From positions 463,036 to 527,035 of the forward strand of contig NW_002476186.1 in assembly GCF_000189635.1 (NCBI RefSeq): DNA of 64,000 nucleotides, given 5' to 3'. The position numbers and the translations under genes were made by a program. The stretch comes from Tetrahymena thermophila SB210 (taxonomy: Eukaryota; Ciliophora; Oligohymenophorea; Hymenostomatida; Tetrahymenidae). The stretch's first letter is position 1. Each line of letters starts with the position of its first letter. Below, in pieces: positions 13,247 to 26,478 of the stretch. The notes beneath the pieces are model-generated. The model was not told the DNA's origin and did no database searches. It saw nothing but the letters and a program-made list of their open reading frames with translations.

Positions 13247-15295
13247 TTATTTTTCTCAATTTTGTTTAATTTTTTTGTTTTCTTTAATTTAATATTTTGA
13301 ATATTTATGATTAACAGAAGATAAATATCACATACATTTTAAATTGATTGATTATATTAATGTAGTAATATTTTCATTTTAAAAAAGTAACTTCAATTTA
13401 ATTATCAATTTGTGGTTAAAATTTTCTTTATTAACGACCATAGATTATTTATGAGGAATAGAAAATTTTGGCTTACTAATTTTTCATTTATTTTGAGGAA
13501 ATTCGAAAATAAAAATAGACATTATGTGTCTGTCTGTCTGTTCAAAATTTTATTAACAACACTTTTTTTCTAATTATAACTTCTCACTTTTTTTAATTCA
13601 TTTTTTTATTCACAACGCACATTTATCGAATTCCAAATTCTTAATTTATAATTATAGATAGTGTTTGTAAATTTTATTAACCAGTGTACTGAAAATTTTC
13701 TTTAAAGCTCTTAAGCTCTTTAAAAACTTTAGTCATTTATATTTAAAATAATTTTAATCTGGTATTTAGAATAAAAGAGATAAACAGAAATAGTTCAATT
13801 AAAATAATATTTTATGAGTGAAATGATTATCGGATATCAATTAACTTACTTCAAATTAAAATTTTTTTAATCTTTTAAACTGAATGATTAAAATATCTAA
13901 ATTTTCTATATATAAGAGTTTCATTTTAGAAAAATAAAACGAAAAAAAAAATTAGTAAATAAATAAGAACAAATTAATCAAATTAAAATTAAATAGAATT
14001 TAAAAGTATCTAACTTTAAAAGAGTAATTTTTTGAAAAAATTCAATGTATTTCCCAATTTTAAATGTTTATTTTTTCATTTTAAAAATAAATAATCTTAT
14101 TTTAAATTAAACTATTTTTAGGGGTTAGATAAATCAACAAATTTTACATCTCATAAAAATATTTTTTTAAAATTTTACAGAAAGTAAATTTTTTTGAACT
14201 CTTTCGAAAAAAAATATTCTAAACTAAAAAATAAGATTTTATCATTCAAATAAATTTGAATGAAAAATGAACTTGTTTTTATTTCTAATTTGTCAATTTG
14301 AAAATTTTAATACAATTTTATGAATTTAAAACAAAAAGTTTTTTTCACTAAATTAAAGTACTTTTGCTTGATTTTAAAATAAAGATAAATCTATCTGATA
14401 AATTTTGATTTAAAAATGAAAAAAAATCACTTAAACTCTTAGAATTTCAAAACCAAGAACAACTATAATCAAATTTAACAAATTTTGCTACTTTATTTTT
14501 GCAACTTTCAAAACATCCATCCGATTATTAAATTATAAATTTTTGAAAGAGTTTATTTTTTTTAATAAAAATATAAATTTTAATAAAGGTAATATTGCTA
14601 TAATCAGATAATTATTTCTTCAGTAAGAAATTATTGCTACTAGAGAAATAATTATCTGAGAATAGCAATAAATAGAAAAAGTATTAGATCTCGTTTAAAT
14701 AATAATATTAAGCTTAAAGTTAATAAATTTTTAATAATTTAAATAATTCTATAATTTGAGTAAAATATAGATTTATTTATGGTAAAAATGAATGCTTATA
14801 AGTATAATAAAATTTCAAATAAGCTATTTTATTCAGTGAACAATTTTTAGTAACTTTAAATAAAAAAGTAATATTTAGAAAGAAACATGTTATCAAATAT
14901 AATAAAAGAAAAGGCAAGCAATTTTGAATAATTAAATTTACTCTCGTTAAATAAATAATATAAATATTTTTAATAAATAAATAAAGATAATGAACATTTA
15001 ATAATGTAGATGACCATAATAAAAAATTAAATGATAATTAAGTAAAATTAAAATCTTAGTTATTTTCTTGATTATTTAGTATATATGTAGTTGATGGATT
15101 AACAGCAAATAGCTCATTTTACTTGGTTTCTATAATAAAAACTAAGTAAATTTAATTGCTTTTAATAATCAATCATAAGAAAGAAGATAAATAACATCAG
15201 CAAAACCAGCAAAATAAAAACAAAAAAAATTTATTAATTAAAATTTTTCGAATTTTTATAAGTTAATATATTAAAGTTGCTTAAGGTAATAATGA
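13247..15295. other. Long intergenic region between paralogue D and the cyclase gene
   Basis: Two kilobases with no convincing coding frame. It contains a (TGTC)n tract near 13527-13542 and the hairpin described separately at 14594-14669. As the two flanking genes diverge, it must hold both promoters. Confidence 0.55.
14594..14669. repeat. Inverted repeat, 26-nt arms
   Basis: The left arm 14594-14619 and right arm 14644-14669 are reverse complements at 24 of 26 positions, with a 24-nt spacer. A second, perfect inverted repeat overlaps it: ATTTCTT, loop CAGT, AAGAAAT (14614-14631). ATTGCTA occurs twice in the left part and its complement once in the right arm. It lies about 630 bp upstream of the cyclase start. 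It could be a structured non-coding element or a mobile-element relic; no function can be assigned. Confidence 0.75.
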
Positions 15296-18200
15296 ATGGA
15301 CATACACTATAAAGAAAACCTAGCTCAGTAATTATAAGTACTAGCACAAATTCGAAAGCGGCAGACCAAAAGTATTTAATAAAGAAATTATTTCAAACGA
15401 AAGCAAACAATGAAAAATATCAAAGAGAAGTAATAAATATATTTATATATCAGCCGCTTTTATAATTCTTATTACTATTATTCTACTTTGCAGCTTTCAA
15501 AGAAAGGAAAGAAATGCATTGGAAAGCAGTTTGAGTAAATAAAATAATGGCTTTTTATAATTTTAAATTAATTAGATTGAACTTTTGAATGGTGAAACAG
15601 TTTCAGTGAATGGTTTTCAGAAAGGAGTTTAACTGAAAAATAAGTTATCATTTAATTTTATTAATGTAGAACATTTAATTATTACAAATAAATAAATTAA
15701 TTGGCTAGAATAAATGCGAATTAATAGGTTCAACAACAAACAAATTTTACATTTTTAATAAAAAATAGTATAAGAACTTCATAATAGCAATAACACGAAG
15801 CTACTTTGAGCGATTTGGAAATTTGTTGATGTTTTTCTTTTATATAGTGTTTATAGTTTCTCCATATTATTCAATAGAATCTTCTTATGTCTCTTTTCAA
15901 TAGTAAAATAAATATTTCTTTGGCATACAAATTTAGCTTGATTTGCTAGCAATTCATAAAATTATATTATTTCTCAATCTATATCAATATAAACTAGCGA
16001 TGAATACAATTATTTCATTTTAGTGAGCATACTATTAAGCTTCTTTGGTTAATTAGCTATGGAACTCTACTTTGACTAAAGGAGATGGAGATTTTCTGAA
16101 TACCTAAACAATCAAGAAGTTTAGATTTTAAAAAGATTTGATGATTAAACTAGCTTTGAGCAAGATGCTAAACAAAATTCTCATATTTCAATTTATAAAA
16201 CAGTGAAAGCTAAAGATGTAGAAGTAATTAATTAAAAAATTAAATAATTTATTTCTATTTACATTTTGATAGGATTAATTCTTAATATTCGTTTTTTTCT
16301 ATTCAAGATAGGTGATATATTATTTATTAGAAAGAATGAAATTTTAGCAGCTGACGTTATTCTACTAGAAATGAGTGATAGTAGCTGCTGCTTAAATTCT
16401 TCCTTTAACGAAGGATTAACTACTCAGAAAAAAGCTATACCTCCATCAATCACTTATAGTATGTTTTTTAAAATGTTTTATTTTTTTTATATGTTTTATT
16501 TTTTAAATAAAGTATCCAAGTCTTCGAAGATAAAGGGACATCATTTTGATTACAAAAAAATATTAAACGGAATTATAGAATATGTGTCAGCTGATGTCAG
16601 AGATAAAACAAAATTTGAAGGCTTTATGAAATTATCTAAGGATCCACAAGGTATTATTATAACAAGCTAAAACATAGGGTACAGAGGCTCTGTCCTTGAA
16701 TATGCTGAATGGGCTTTAGGTATTGTGATTTACTGTGGTCATGATTGCTATTACTACAAAAAGGATAGCCAAAAAAGATTAAAGAAACCAAGTTTCTTTT
16801 CAAAAAAAAGTGGAAAGCTTTTTGCAATATCTATCTTTTTTTATTTATTTGCAGCTTTTGTTAGTGTTATTAATTATTTTACTAACTCTTGCTTTCCTGA
16901 CTTACCTCAACTTAACAGTGAAGGAAAAGAATTTAGAAATAAATCTACAGGAAGAATTGGTGTGAGCTATATGTATGATTACATATTATTTCTTCCTTAA
17001 TTTTATTACTTTGTTAATGATTTAAAAACGCTCATTTTCGCTGTCTTGTAAAATAGATATTACGAGAAAAATAAATGTATGTCTTTTAAATTAAATAAAT
17101 AAAAATTTAAAACTATTTTTCAAATTAAATAAATTTAGCATAAAAAGAAGAAAATGAAGAAAAGTAAGAACTTGATTAATAAGTTTAAGAAATAAAAGAA
17201 GAAGATGAAGAATCTTTAACAAATAAATAATCTGCATAAAGCGAAATTCAATAAAAAGTTGACTTCATTATTAAAGAGAATGCTGAATCTAGTTATGATA
17301 AACCTATTTCTCCTACTAATAACATTCCTCCGATTGAGAAGATACCTTCATTAAAAGATCTTAAGCAAAGCTAAGAACTTAATAAAAATAAATCAAAGGA
17401 CATCTCCTAAAAGCCATACATATATTCAGTTAACTCATCAAAACCTCTAGCAGATCTTACACTCACTACTCATTGTTTTTTGGATAAAACAGGCACTTTA
17501 ACTTAAGGAAGATCCTTTATGGTTCATAAACTTTATCTTGAGGAATGCTCTTACTTTATAAGTGAAAACTATGTAGATCCATTATTTAAATCAGTAAATG
17601 GAGCACACATTCACAGTGGTAAAAATATTTAGATTGATGATAACAAAATTTCAAATGAGAATGGTATGCTAACTTATTTATTTTTCATAATAAATCAATA
17701 ACTTTTTCAATTAAATTTAAAACTATTTATTTATTAAATATGAAAAAATATTTTTAACAAATTAATAATTTATTTTTATTTAAAAAAATTAGATAGATAA
17801 ATAGGAAACCTTTTGGGATTCAAAATATAACCATCTTAAAAAGTAGAGGTACAACCAAGTATATTTATAAATAACTAGATTTCGCATAGAGGCTCCATTT
17901 TAAATACTAATCCAAACATTTATACAACTATGTATACTGATAATCAAAATGATATTGTTGGAGAAGAAGGTGTTTTCCTTAGGTAGAAGCTACGTTCATA
18001 AAAAGAAAAAAAGAAAAAAATAGATTTAGAAAACATTAAATATTGTGAGCAATAAATGTAGAGCCCAAAAAACTTATTTTAAAAATCCCCAAGGAGATCT
18101 AGACAATCATTTTAGTTAGATACTAAAAATTTAATAGCAAGAGAATAGATTAGTTTTGCTTTCAATGAAGAAGAGTGCCAAAACGAATTAAATGTTCCTA

Positions 18201-21200
18201 ATCTCATTTCTATCAAAAAGAGTTCATAACAATCAATAAAATCTTCAAATCAAATAAAAAGCTAAGCTAATATTCAAGCAAATTCTTAAACTGAAGTAAA
18301 ATAAAATCAGAAGAAAGTTAGGAAAATATCTTTTGCATAAAATCTTCCTTTATCAATAGATACCTACAAGGCTAATTCAGAATTAAACACAGTAGAAAAT
18401 AATCCAGAAAGCTTTAAAAACTTAAAGCATCCTGAAATTTAAATTAACTTATTTGATTAAGATAAAGTTTCTAACTAAAATAATTCTTTTTAACACATCT
18501 CCTCACCACATAGCAGGCAATCTCCGTAAAAATTATTTATTTAGTTCCCTATTTTTCTATTTATCTATTTGCACGTTTATTTATATAATTGCTCACATAC
18601 TTGTTGTTAGTCCTCATTAATCAAAACATAAAAAAAAAAATTGGAGAGCAAGTATCCAAACAAGCATATGAAACAATTTTTGGGAATTAAAAAATGAGGA
18701 TTAATATGATTTATTTACCTATTTACTAAATAACTCCTTATTTAATTACTTATATTTTTATTTAATTGATAAAAAAAAAGAGTACCAGATTTAAATAAAG
18801 ATATTATTAACTCTTTTAGAGTCAATACATAAAATTATAATAACATTGATACTATTTCAGAAACAAGCTATGCTAGCAGTTAAGTAAAATATAACAATAA
18901 TAATAATCAATCTCCTCAAACTTCAAATAATTCATGTAAATAACACTTAGTTAATTCATATATTTTTATATATGATATTTTAATATATTAAATAGTATTA
19001 TTAAACCGATTCAGAAAAGTAACAAACGAAATTCTTCAATCTTCTTGCAATACTGATAAAAGTGATTTTTTTACAAGCAGTAAATTAGCAGGAATATAAA
19101 CTTCTAATGATTCAATTTCCCCTTTAAGGAAAATTAACAAGAGATATGCTGTTGATAGTGTAATACCTCAAAAAGATGAGCAAAGACTTTATGAAGAATT
19201 AAGATCTGAGATAGTTAAATTCGTACCTTAAAGAGAAGCAATAATTGCTTTAACTATTTGCCATGTATCTAAATCAGTTTTACATGATGAAATTTCATAA
19301 TTAATTACTGATCATTAATCAATATATGATGAGCTATTTGTTGAATTTTCTAAAAGGTTTGATTGCAGGCTAAAGTGCATAGCTAAAGGTGCCAATCATT
19401 TAGAGTATATTTTCAAGCTCAATAAAGAAATTCATATTTATGAAGTAGTCGTTCCACCTGTTTACAATTAGAGAGGAACAAGATTAGCTATTTTAGTTAG
19501 AATATTTAAAAATTATTTTCTATACACAAGGTAGTAGCTAAATTTATTAATTTTACTTATTTGTTTTTTTTTTTAATTAGAGAGGAGTTAGTTAATGTGC
19601 CATTCTATTTAAAATCTATAAGAAACTTAAAAGAAAGAATGGAAAAGCATTTGAAATATATGATTGAGAATGGATAAGTAGGTGTCCTTTTCTGTAAAAA
19701 ATAGCTAACTGAATTGTAAGCAGCTTAAATAATAGAAAAGTATATAAGCATAGAAAAAGGTTTGAACTTTTTAGAAAAAGAAAAATAAATTGAAGCTTTG
19801 TACAGAGAATAACTATCAAATATGGATATGTTAACTCTTGTTTCTCTTAAAGAAAATTTAAACCCGAATGCTAAAAGCCTGATTGAGAATTTAAGGTAAG
19901 CAAATATAAATACTTGGCTCTTGACAGGTGATGACTATTAAAGAGCCTTAGCTACTTCATATGAAACAGGCATGCTTCAAAAATTTTCTAAAAATGACAT
20001 TTTTCACTTTTAATCTGAAACAGAAGAAGAAACAATTAATTTAATGAAATCAAATTTAAAAACAATAAGAGAGCTTTTAGACTCTGATAGAACTGATCAA
20101 AAAGCAACCTCGATAAGCAGAAAATACCAAAATAGTAATTTTATTTTTTTTTTAAAAAAATTTTTATTATTTAATAAAATGTTTTGAGATTACTTAATTA
20201 ACAATTACTCATAACAAACCACGCCTTTAAATAAATTTTTAAATTTTAACTGATACCTAAAAAATCAAATGAACACTTTTTATAATAAATATGATTTTTA
20301 AAAGTTTATTATTTATTGCAAATCAGTTCAGTATTTATTTGTGATAATTTTTTTATAAAATATTTAAAATAATTTTTAATAATTAAATATTTTTATGAAA
20401 TGCTAAAAAAAATAAAAACTCATCAATATTTGTTATAATTTAGCTACATTATAAAGAGTTTATAACAGAATGTTGAGCTTTTAGAGTTAAAGTTTAAAAG
20501 TTTCAAATATTTCATAATCGAAAGGGATGAATAATCAAAAAAATCCAAATGCTGTTTAAGTTTGTGTTATTGTAAATGGATAGTGCTTGGAAAAAATATT
20601 AAATAATTAGTACTTAAAAGATCATTTTTCTTTCATATGTTTCTTTTGTGAGAGCTTGATTGGGTATTCTTTAAAGCCTAGCTAAAAAGCAGAATTAGTC
20701 TCACTGGTTAAAAATGTTAAAAGAGGTATTTAGCTATTTATTGGAAGTTTTTACAAATTTCAAATTTAAATTAATTAAATTAGATTCAACATTTACACTT
20801 GCAATTGGAGATGGGTTAAATGATTTATAAATGATGTAAAGAGCTGATTTTTCTATACAGTATTAAAATTAAAATTTAAAATCTGTATAATTTGAGCACG
20901 GCTTAGCATAAATTACTGTTTCTCAGTTAGGAGCAATTAGTAAATTAATATTTTCTTAGAGTAGGCACGAGGCAGAATTATTTGAAGAGACTTTATTCTT
21001 CACTTTTTATAGATCATTTTTTATCTTTTTTGTCGTTTTCTTTTGGAATTTCATGAGTTGTTCATATGGAGATATAGTTCTTAGCTTTTTAGACTTAATT
21101 TTAATTCACTTTATTAGCTTATTCTTTTAATCTGTATTATATTTTATAAGAAAATACTAAATGCTTTATGAGAATAAATATGATAGCTTTACAGTTATTT

Positions 21201-24200
21201 AGCAATACTTTCATAATAAATTTTACTTTTAGGACGTTTTTAAGAAATTCTTGCTCCATTTAATACCTTAATCATTTATAGATGCTTTTATTCTATTTAT
21301 TTTAATGTACTAAATGAAAAGTACTCCAATGGAATTGAATGGACGTTAAATTGAAAAAGAGTAGCTCATATTAATTACTGTGATGATTTTTTATTTTTTA
21401 GTGCATATAAAAGTGATGATTATACTCAGCCAGTCTCGCAAAACATTTATTGCAAATCTAGCATTTCCATTTATATTACTTTGCATATACATGGGAGTTT
21501 ATTATGAGGCGCAAGATGTTTCATTCTACTTTAGTCATTTAACTATATTACTAATAGCAGCTATAGTTTTAAATTTTATAGTAACCAACTTTTTTTTTAG
21601 AACTTTTATCCCACTTATTGAGGTAGGAATGATGAGAGATACTAAAATTTTTAAAAAGATATTTAAATAAATAGAAAATTAGTATTAGAAATTATTGTAA
21701 ACTTTACCTGTAAATATATTTAGTAAATAGCAATAGCAGTACTTATCTGAGTCCTAAGTATTATAGAACGAAAACAATAATTCCTATAGCAATAATTAAC
21801 AGATCAACAGAGAGCAAAATAGCAATTATAGTAATTTAAATGCATTCCAATTAAATTAACTAACAATTGGTGCTTTTAACGATAATAAATCTAATAAACT
21901 CACTGAAGAATAATAAACTGAATAAGATAATTAATCAAAAAAAAATACTAACGAGCGAACAGTAGATAACTAGATTTTTCATAAAGCAAACTATTTTATC
22001 TCAGAATAAACTTCAAATTTAAATGCAAACAATCTGAAAAACAAAGTCATAAAATAAAATGCAAATAAATATATTGATAAATTGGGCTTAGATGACATTG
22101 AATATGATAATTTACAAAATAAAACAGTACTAAGAAATAGATAAATAAGCATAACTAAAAACGTAAATTTAAAAGAACTTCACAATAGTAAAATTGAAAC
22201 TAATAGCAATCAAGGTAATTAATCTGTAAATATTTAAAATGAATAAAATATACCAAGCAATCCAAGTACTGATCGTAAATTAGGTAAACCTCAGTAATAA
22301 CAAAACTAAGAAAATATTAACAAAAATAAAGTAGAAGCTAGAAGAAAAATGAAGTTTAAAGGCTACACTTTTGACTAAATTTTTAAAATGGTATTTAAAG
22401 ACAATGAAATAGATTAAATTTTGCAAGACTTAAATACAGAAAATGTTAGTGTAATTTCATCAAAAATAGATAAAGTATTCTTACATTTCCCATCAAAAGA
22501 AATAGAACTTAAATTTGCATAAAGTATTATTTAGCAATGGTTTAGATTTTTCAGAATAAGTACAATTATCTTATCTCTTATATGCGAACTTGCTTTATCT
22601 TAAATCATGAATTACCTTTATTAAGATTAATTTGGGTTTAATCTGTATTCAGTTTCTTTTGGGCTATTTCTTCTAACATGGGGATTTATGTTTACCCCTT
22701 ATTACACAAGATTTTTCTTTAAAGTAAACTAAATACTTTTAATAATTAGAATACTCACAAGGTTAACGTATATAGTTTTCGATAGTGGGCATCCTTTCGA
22801 TAATCTATAAACAATGTTTTACTGTTAAATTTTACAATATAGTGTCAAAATAACGCCTCCAGTCTTTTTTTCCCTCTAATTTGCTGTTTCCATTTCTTTC
22901 TGCTTAAAGTTTTTAATTATTTATGATGATTATCAAGTATCTAATTCAGATGATAACTATCTTAAAATATATCTGATATTTACTACATTCATTTGCATAT
23001 TAGCTTTCTAAATTCTATGCTTTTATAAAAAATATGAATATGATTTCATTGAAAGGAAAAACTTCTAAAGAATAAATAAGGTATTTTTTCACTTTTTATT
23101 ATTTTTAATTTTTACAATTTTATTAATTTGAAAATTTTAATATGCTAAAATTATTTTTAAAATTGGATTAATTTATTATGGGGAGTAGAATATTAAGAAT
23201 ATACAATAATTTAAAATTAAAAATAATCTAATTATATTTTAAATTTTAATAAGATATCAATTGAAACTAAAAAAATAAACAATGTTCTTTCAATATTACT
23301 ACCTAAGTTTATTCTTGATAGCATAGATGAAAAAGGAAGAGAGTTTTAAGAAGACTAAGGAGATGTAGCTATTTTGTTTTGTGATATTTGTGATTTCGAT
23401 TTAATCATTTAAGAAGAACAATCGAATATAATTAAATTATTAGATAAATTGTTTAGGTTTTATGATAATGCCTGCTCAATAAATGGTATATAAAAAATAG
23501 AAACAGTTGGTAAGACATATATGGCAGCAGCAGGTAAATTATTTCCCTTTTTAATATGCTTTTTTTGGAGAGTTTGTTTTTATATTAAATTTTACAGGAA
23601 TCAAAGGAATAAAATATGATGAATCCTAGAAAAAGTTTAATATTTTTCATCCTGTAATTAGATGTATTCTAATGGCCAATCAAATGTTTGAAGCATCTAG
23701 AAAAATTACTTATAGTAAATAATAAAAATAGATTGGAATAAAAATTGGAATTCACTATGGTCCAGTGCTAGCAGGTGTTATTGGAGGTCATAAACCCTAA
23801 TTTAGTTTAATTGGGGATACTGTTAATATGGCTTCTAGAGTATGTAGCACTGGTGAAGCTAATTTTATAACTCTCTCTGAACAAGCTAAGGAAAGCTGTT
23901 AATTTGAAGTAAGTTTTTAATTTTATCTAAAATTTTAACATTTTATATAATTAATTAATTAATTAATAAATTAGCTGTAAATATTAAATGAAAAAAGATT
24001 CCATCAATAAAATGGCTTTTAAATCGTTCTTTTTGAAAGAACAGTTAATGCTAAAGGAAAAGGAAATATCAAAACATATTAAGTTAAATTTAAAAAATAT
24101 AAAAAGAAAGAAATTCATTTATTGAGAAAGTTTAGTGAAAAGCTTTTGCAATAGAGAAATTCTGTTTAGATGATCAATAACGAAAATTCCAGTAGTGACT

Positions 24201-26478
24201 CTTATTCTTCTCCTTACTATAACATGGCATCACCTAATAAAAAGAATTATAGTATATTTAGTCCTGAAGCTAATCATGGCACTTCTATAGCTGCTTTAGA
24301 CTATAGTAGATAAGGGGAAATAAAAGAAGAAACTGAAATCAACTCTTCTAATGTTATAAGTACATTCAATAATACATCTAAAAGCAAAGAAAATATTTAT
24401 ATTGAAGAATAAGTATATCATAATAAATATCTTTATAGTAATAATCCAAAAGACTTGTAGGATATCTAAGAAATAAGATCTAATTCTGTTTCTTCTAATG
24501 CATAATCTATATTTGAAGCCAATTAAGTATTTATTTATTTAAATTGATCTTTATTGTAATATTTTTTTAATTGCAAATAATTTTTTTTTATTAAATTTAG
24601 AAATAATTGGCCTACATAAAGATAATAAAGGATTTAGTAGAAGAAATACAAATAGTGCCCTAGCTAGAGCATGCTCCTATTCTTAAAGATTAAGAACTTG
24701 ATATTGAAAAAGTTAGAAGTCATTTCTAAGAATTAAAAAATGAAGCGATTAGCTTAACAAATCAGCAACATAAAATAAATTCTAAAGTAAATATTCAAGA
24801 CATTATTTTAGGAAAATACAATTTAGATCTTTAATTATTTTATGACACTGAGCTTTAAAAATCTTACCAAATGGTAAAAAGTAAAAATGCCTTTTTGTGT
24901 GGGTTTGAAATTTTTAAAATGCTTATTGCTAATTTGATGAGAGACTACTTAAGTAACGAAGGTGTATATATTACATTTTTTATGCATATGGCAAGTGCTC
25001 TGCTCTTACTTAGCACTATTTTTGGTATAAACTATATAACTCGCATAGGTCTTAAATACTTAAAGTTTATCATATTCATAATTTACTCAACTGTAATAAC
25101 ATCTATAGTTTTTGAAGGATACCTTAACATAAAATATTTTCCAAATAGATAGCTAATTAATCTTCAAACCGCTGCAGTTATTATCATTTTTTATGTCTTT
25201 CTTTCCTTTAAATTCTTCACGTAACATATTTTTGATTCGATTCATTATTCTCCATTTTTACTATTCGATATTCATCTATTTATTTTTTTTACTAAAATAA
25301 TTTATTTAATAGAATTCAAGAGAAGACATTCATTTCTTTGTGTTTAATTTTAAACTATTACATGTTTACATATGTGAATAATATTTTTGAATGGGAATAC
25401 TGCTATTTAACTTCTGCGATAATATTGAATATTCTCTACAGATCATTTATGCAATTAGAGCTTGATTTTTCAAGCTATTTACACACAAAGAGCTTAGATT
25501 AAAAGATGAATGACTAGAATAAATTACTTGAATATCTTCTACCTAAGCATATACGTGACTAATTCTTGGAAAATTAATCGAAGTAAATTAATTTAATTGA
25601 TAAATTCGATTAGGTTACTATACTCTACGCAGACATAGCAGGGTTTACAAAATACTCTGCAAGTGTGTAACCAGAGCAAGTCTTCTTCATGTTGAGGGAG
25701 CTATTTACAAAATTTGATTAAAAATGCTAAGAAAATAATGTTTACAAGCTATATACTATCGGAGACTGTTATGTTGTTATGGGCTTAGTTAATCTTAATG
25801 ATAGAAACACTGTTAAAGAAGCTATGAATGGTTAGATTACATTATTAAAAATTATTGTATTTAATATTTTTTAATATGAAAATAGTTATTGGAATGGGGT
25901 TTGAAATGATAGAAATAATCAAACAAGTGAGATCAATTGTTAACTTTGATGAACTTGATATGAGAATAGGCATACATACTGTATAAATATTTTATTATTA
26001 AATTAATAATTAATTTATATTAAATGATTTACAGGGCAGTATAATAGGTGGAGTTGTAGGAACAGGTGTTGTCAGATATGATATATATGGTCCTGATGTC
26101 GTTATAGCTAATAAAATGGAAAGTAATGGGGAAAGTGGTAGAGTTATGGTAAGCGAAGCTACCTATAACTTAGTTCATGAAGCTTCTACTGGAGTTTATG
26201 AATTTGAAAATCCACAAATAATTTAACTTTCAAGCGACAAAGACAAAGATAAAGACAAAGACAAAAACAAAGACAAAGACAAAGACAAAGACGAAGATGA
26301 AGACGAAGACGAAGACGAAGGCAAAGACAAAGACAAAGACAAAGACAAAAACAAAAACAAGACTATTAAAGCTTACTTTGTTAAAAGGCCAATTGACAAT
26401 GAATTTGATTACTTCTCGAGCTAAAATGATTCAAATTTTAATGCATATTAAAACAGAACACAATAATTTCAAATGTGA
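15296..26478 (+). CDS. Guanylyl cyclase fused to a P4-ATPase-like domain
   Basis: About 19 exons encode roughly 3,100 aa, ending at TGA 26476-26478. First exons I resolve: 15296-15429, 15494-15626, 15670-15902, 15950-16223, 16308-16458. The N-terminal part is a P4-ATPase (lipid flippase) fold: SYFERFGN before M1-M2, GDILFIRKNEILAAD, the phosphorylation loop DKTGTLT (17483), LLTGDDYQRA, and the hinge GDGLND (about 20805). The DGET actuator motif is replaced by FNEGLTTQK, and the M4 region lacks PISL. Then follow six membrane spans, a first class III cyclase half (FCDICDFD, IETVGKTYMAAAG, GDTVNMASRVC), six more spans, and a second half (YADIAGFTKYS, TIGDCYVV, YGPDVVIANKMES). The first half is C2-like with the guanine-type Glu; the second is C1-like with both metal Asp. 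This swapped order is the known ciliate/apicomplexan arrangement. It should make cGMP at a membrane. Confidence 0.93.
26236..26361. repeat. Lys-Asp / Glu-Asp low-complexity tract in the cyclase C-terminus
   Basis: An imperfect hexanucleotide repeat (GACAAA with GACGAA variants) codes about 40 residues of alternating Lys-Asp, a central Glu-Asp block, then Lys-Asp and Lys-Asn. It lies just after the second cyclase half and before the last 30 residues. It stays in frame. Such tracts vary in length by replication slippage and form charged, disordered linkers. Confidence 0.85.

Noticed and set aside
15292-15540. Alternative cyclase start at ATG 15292
   Set aside because: That frame ends at a TGA near 15531 and does not connect to the P4-ATPase region, whereas ATG 15296 does through ordinary GT..AG introns.
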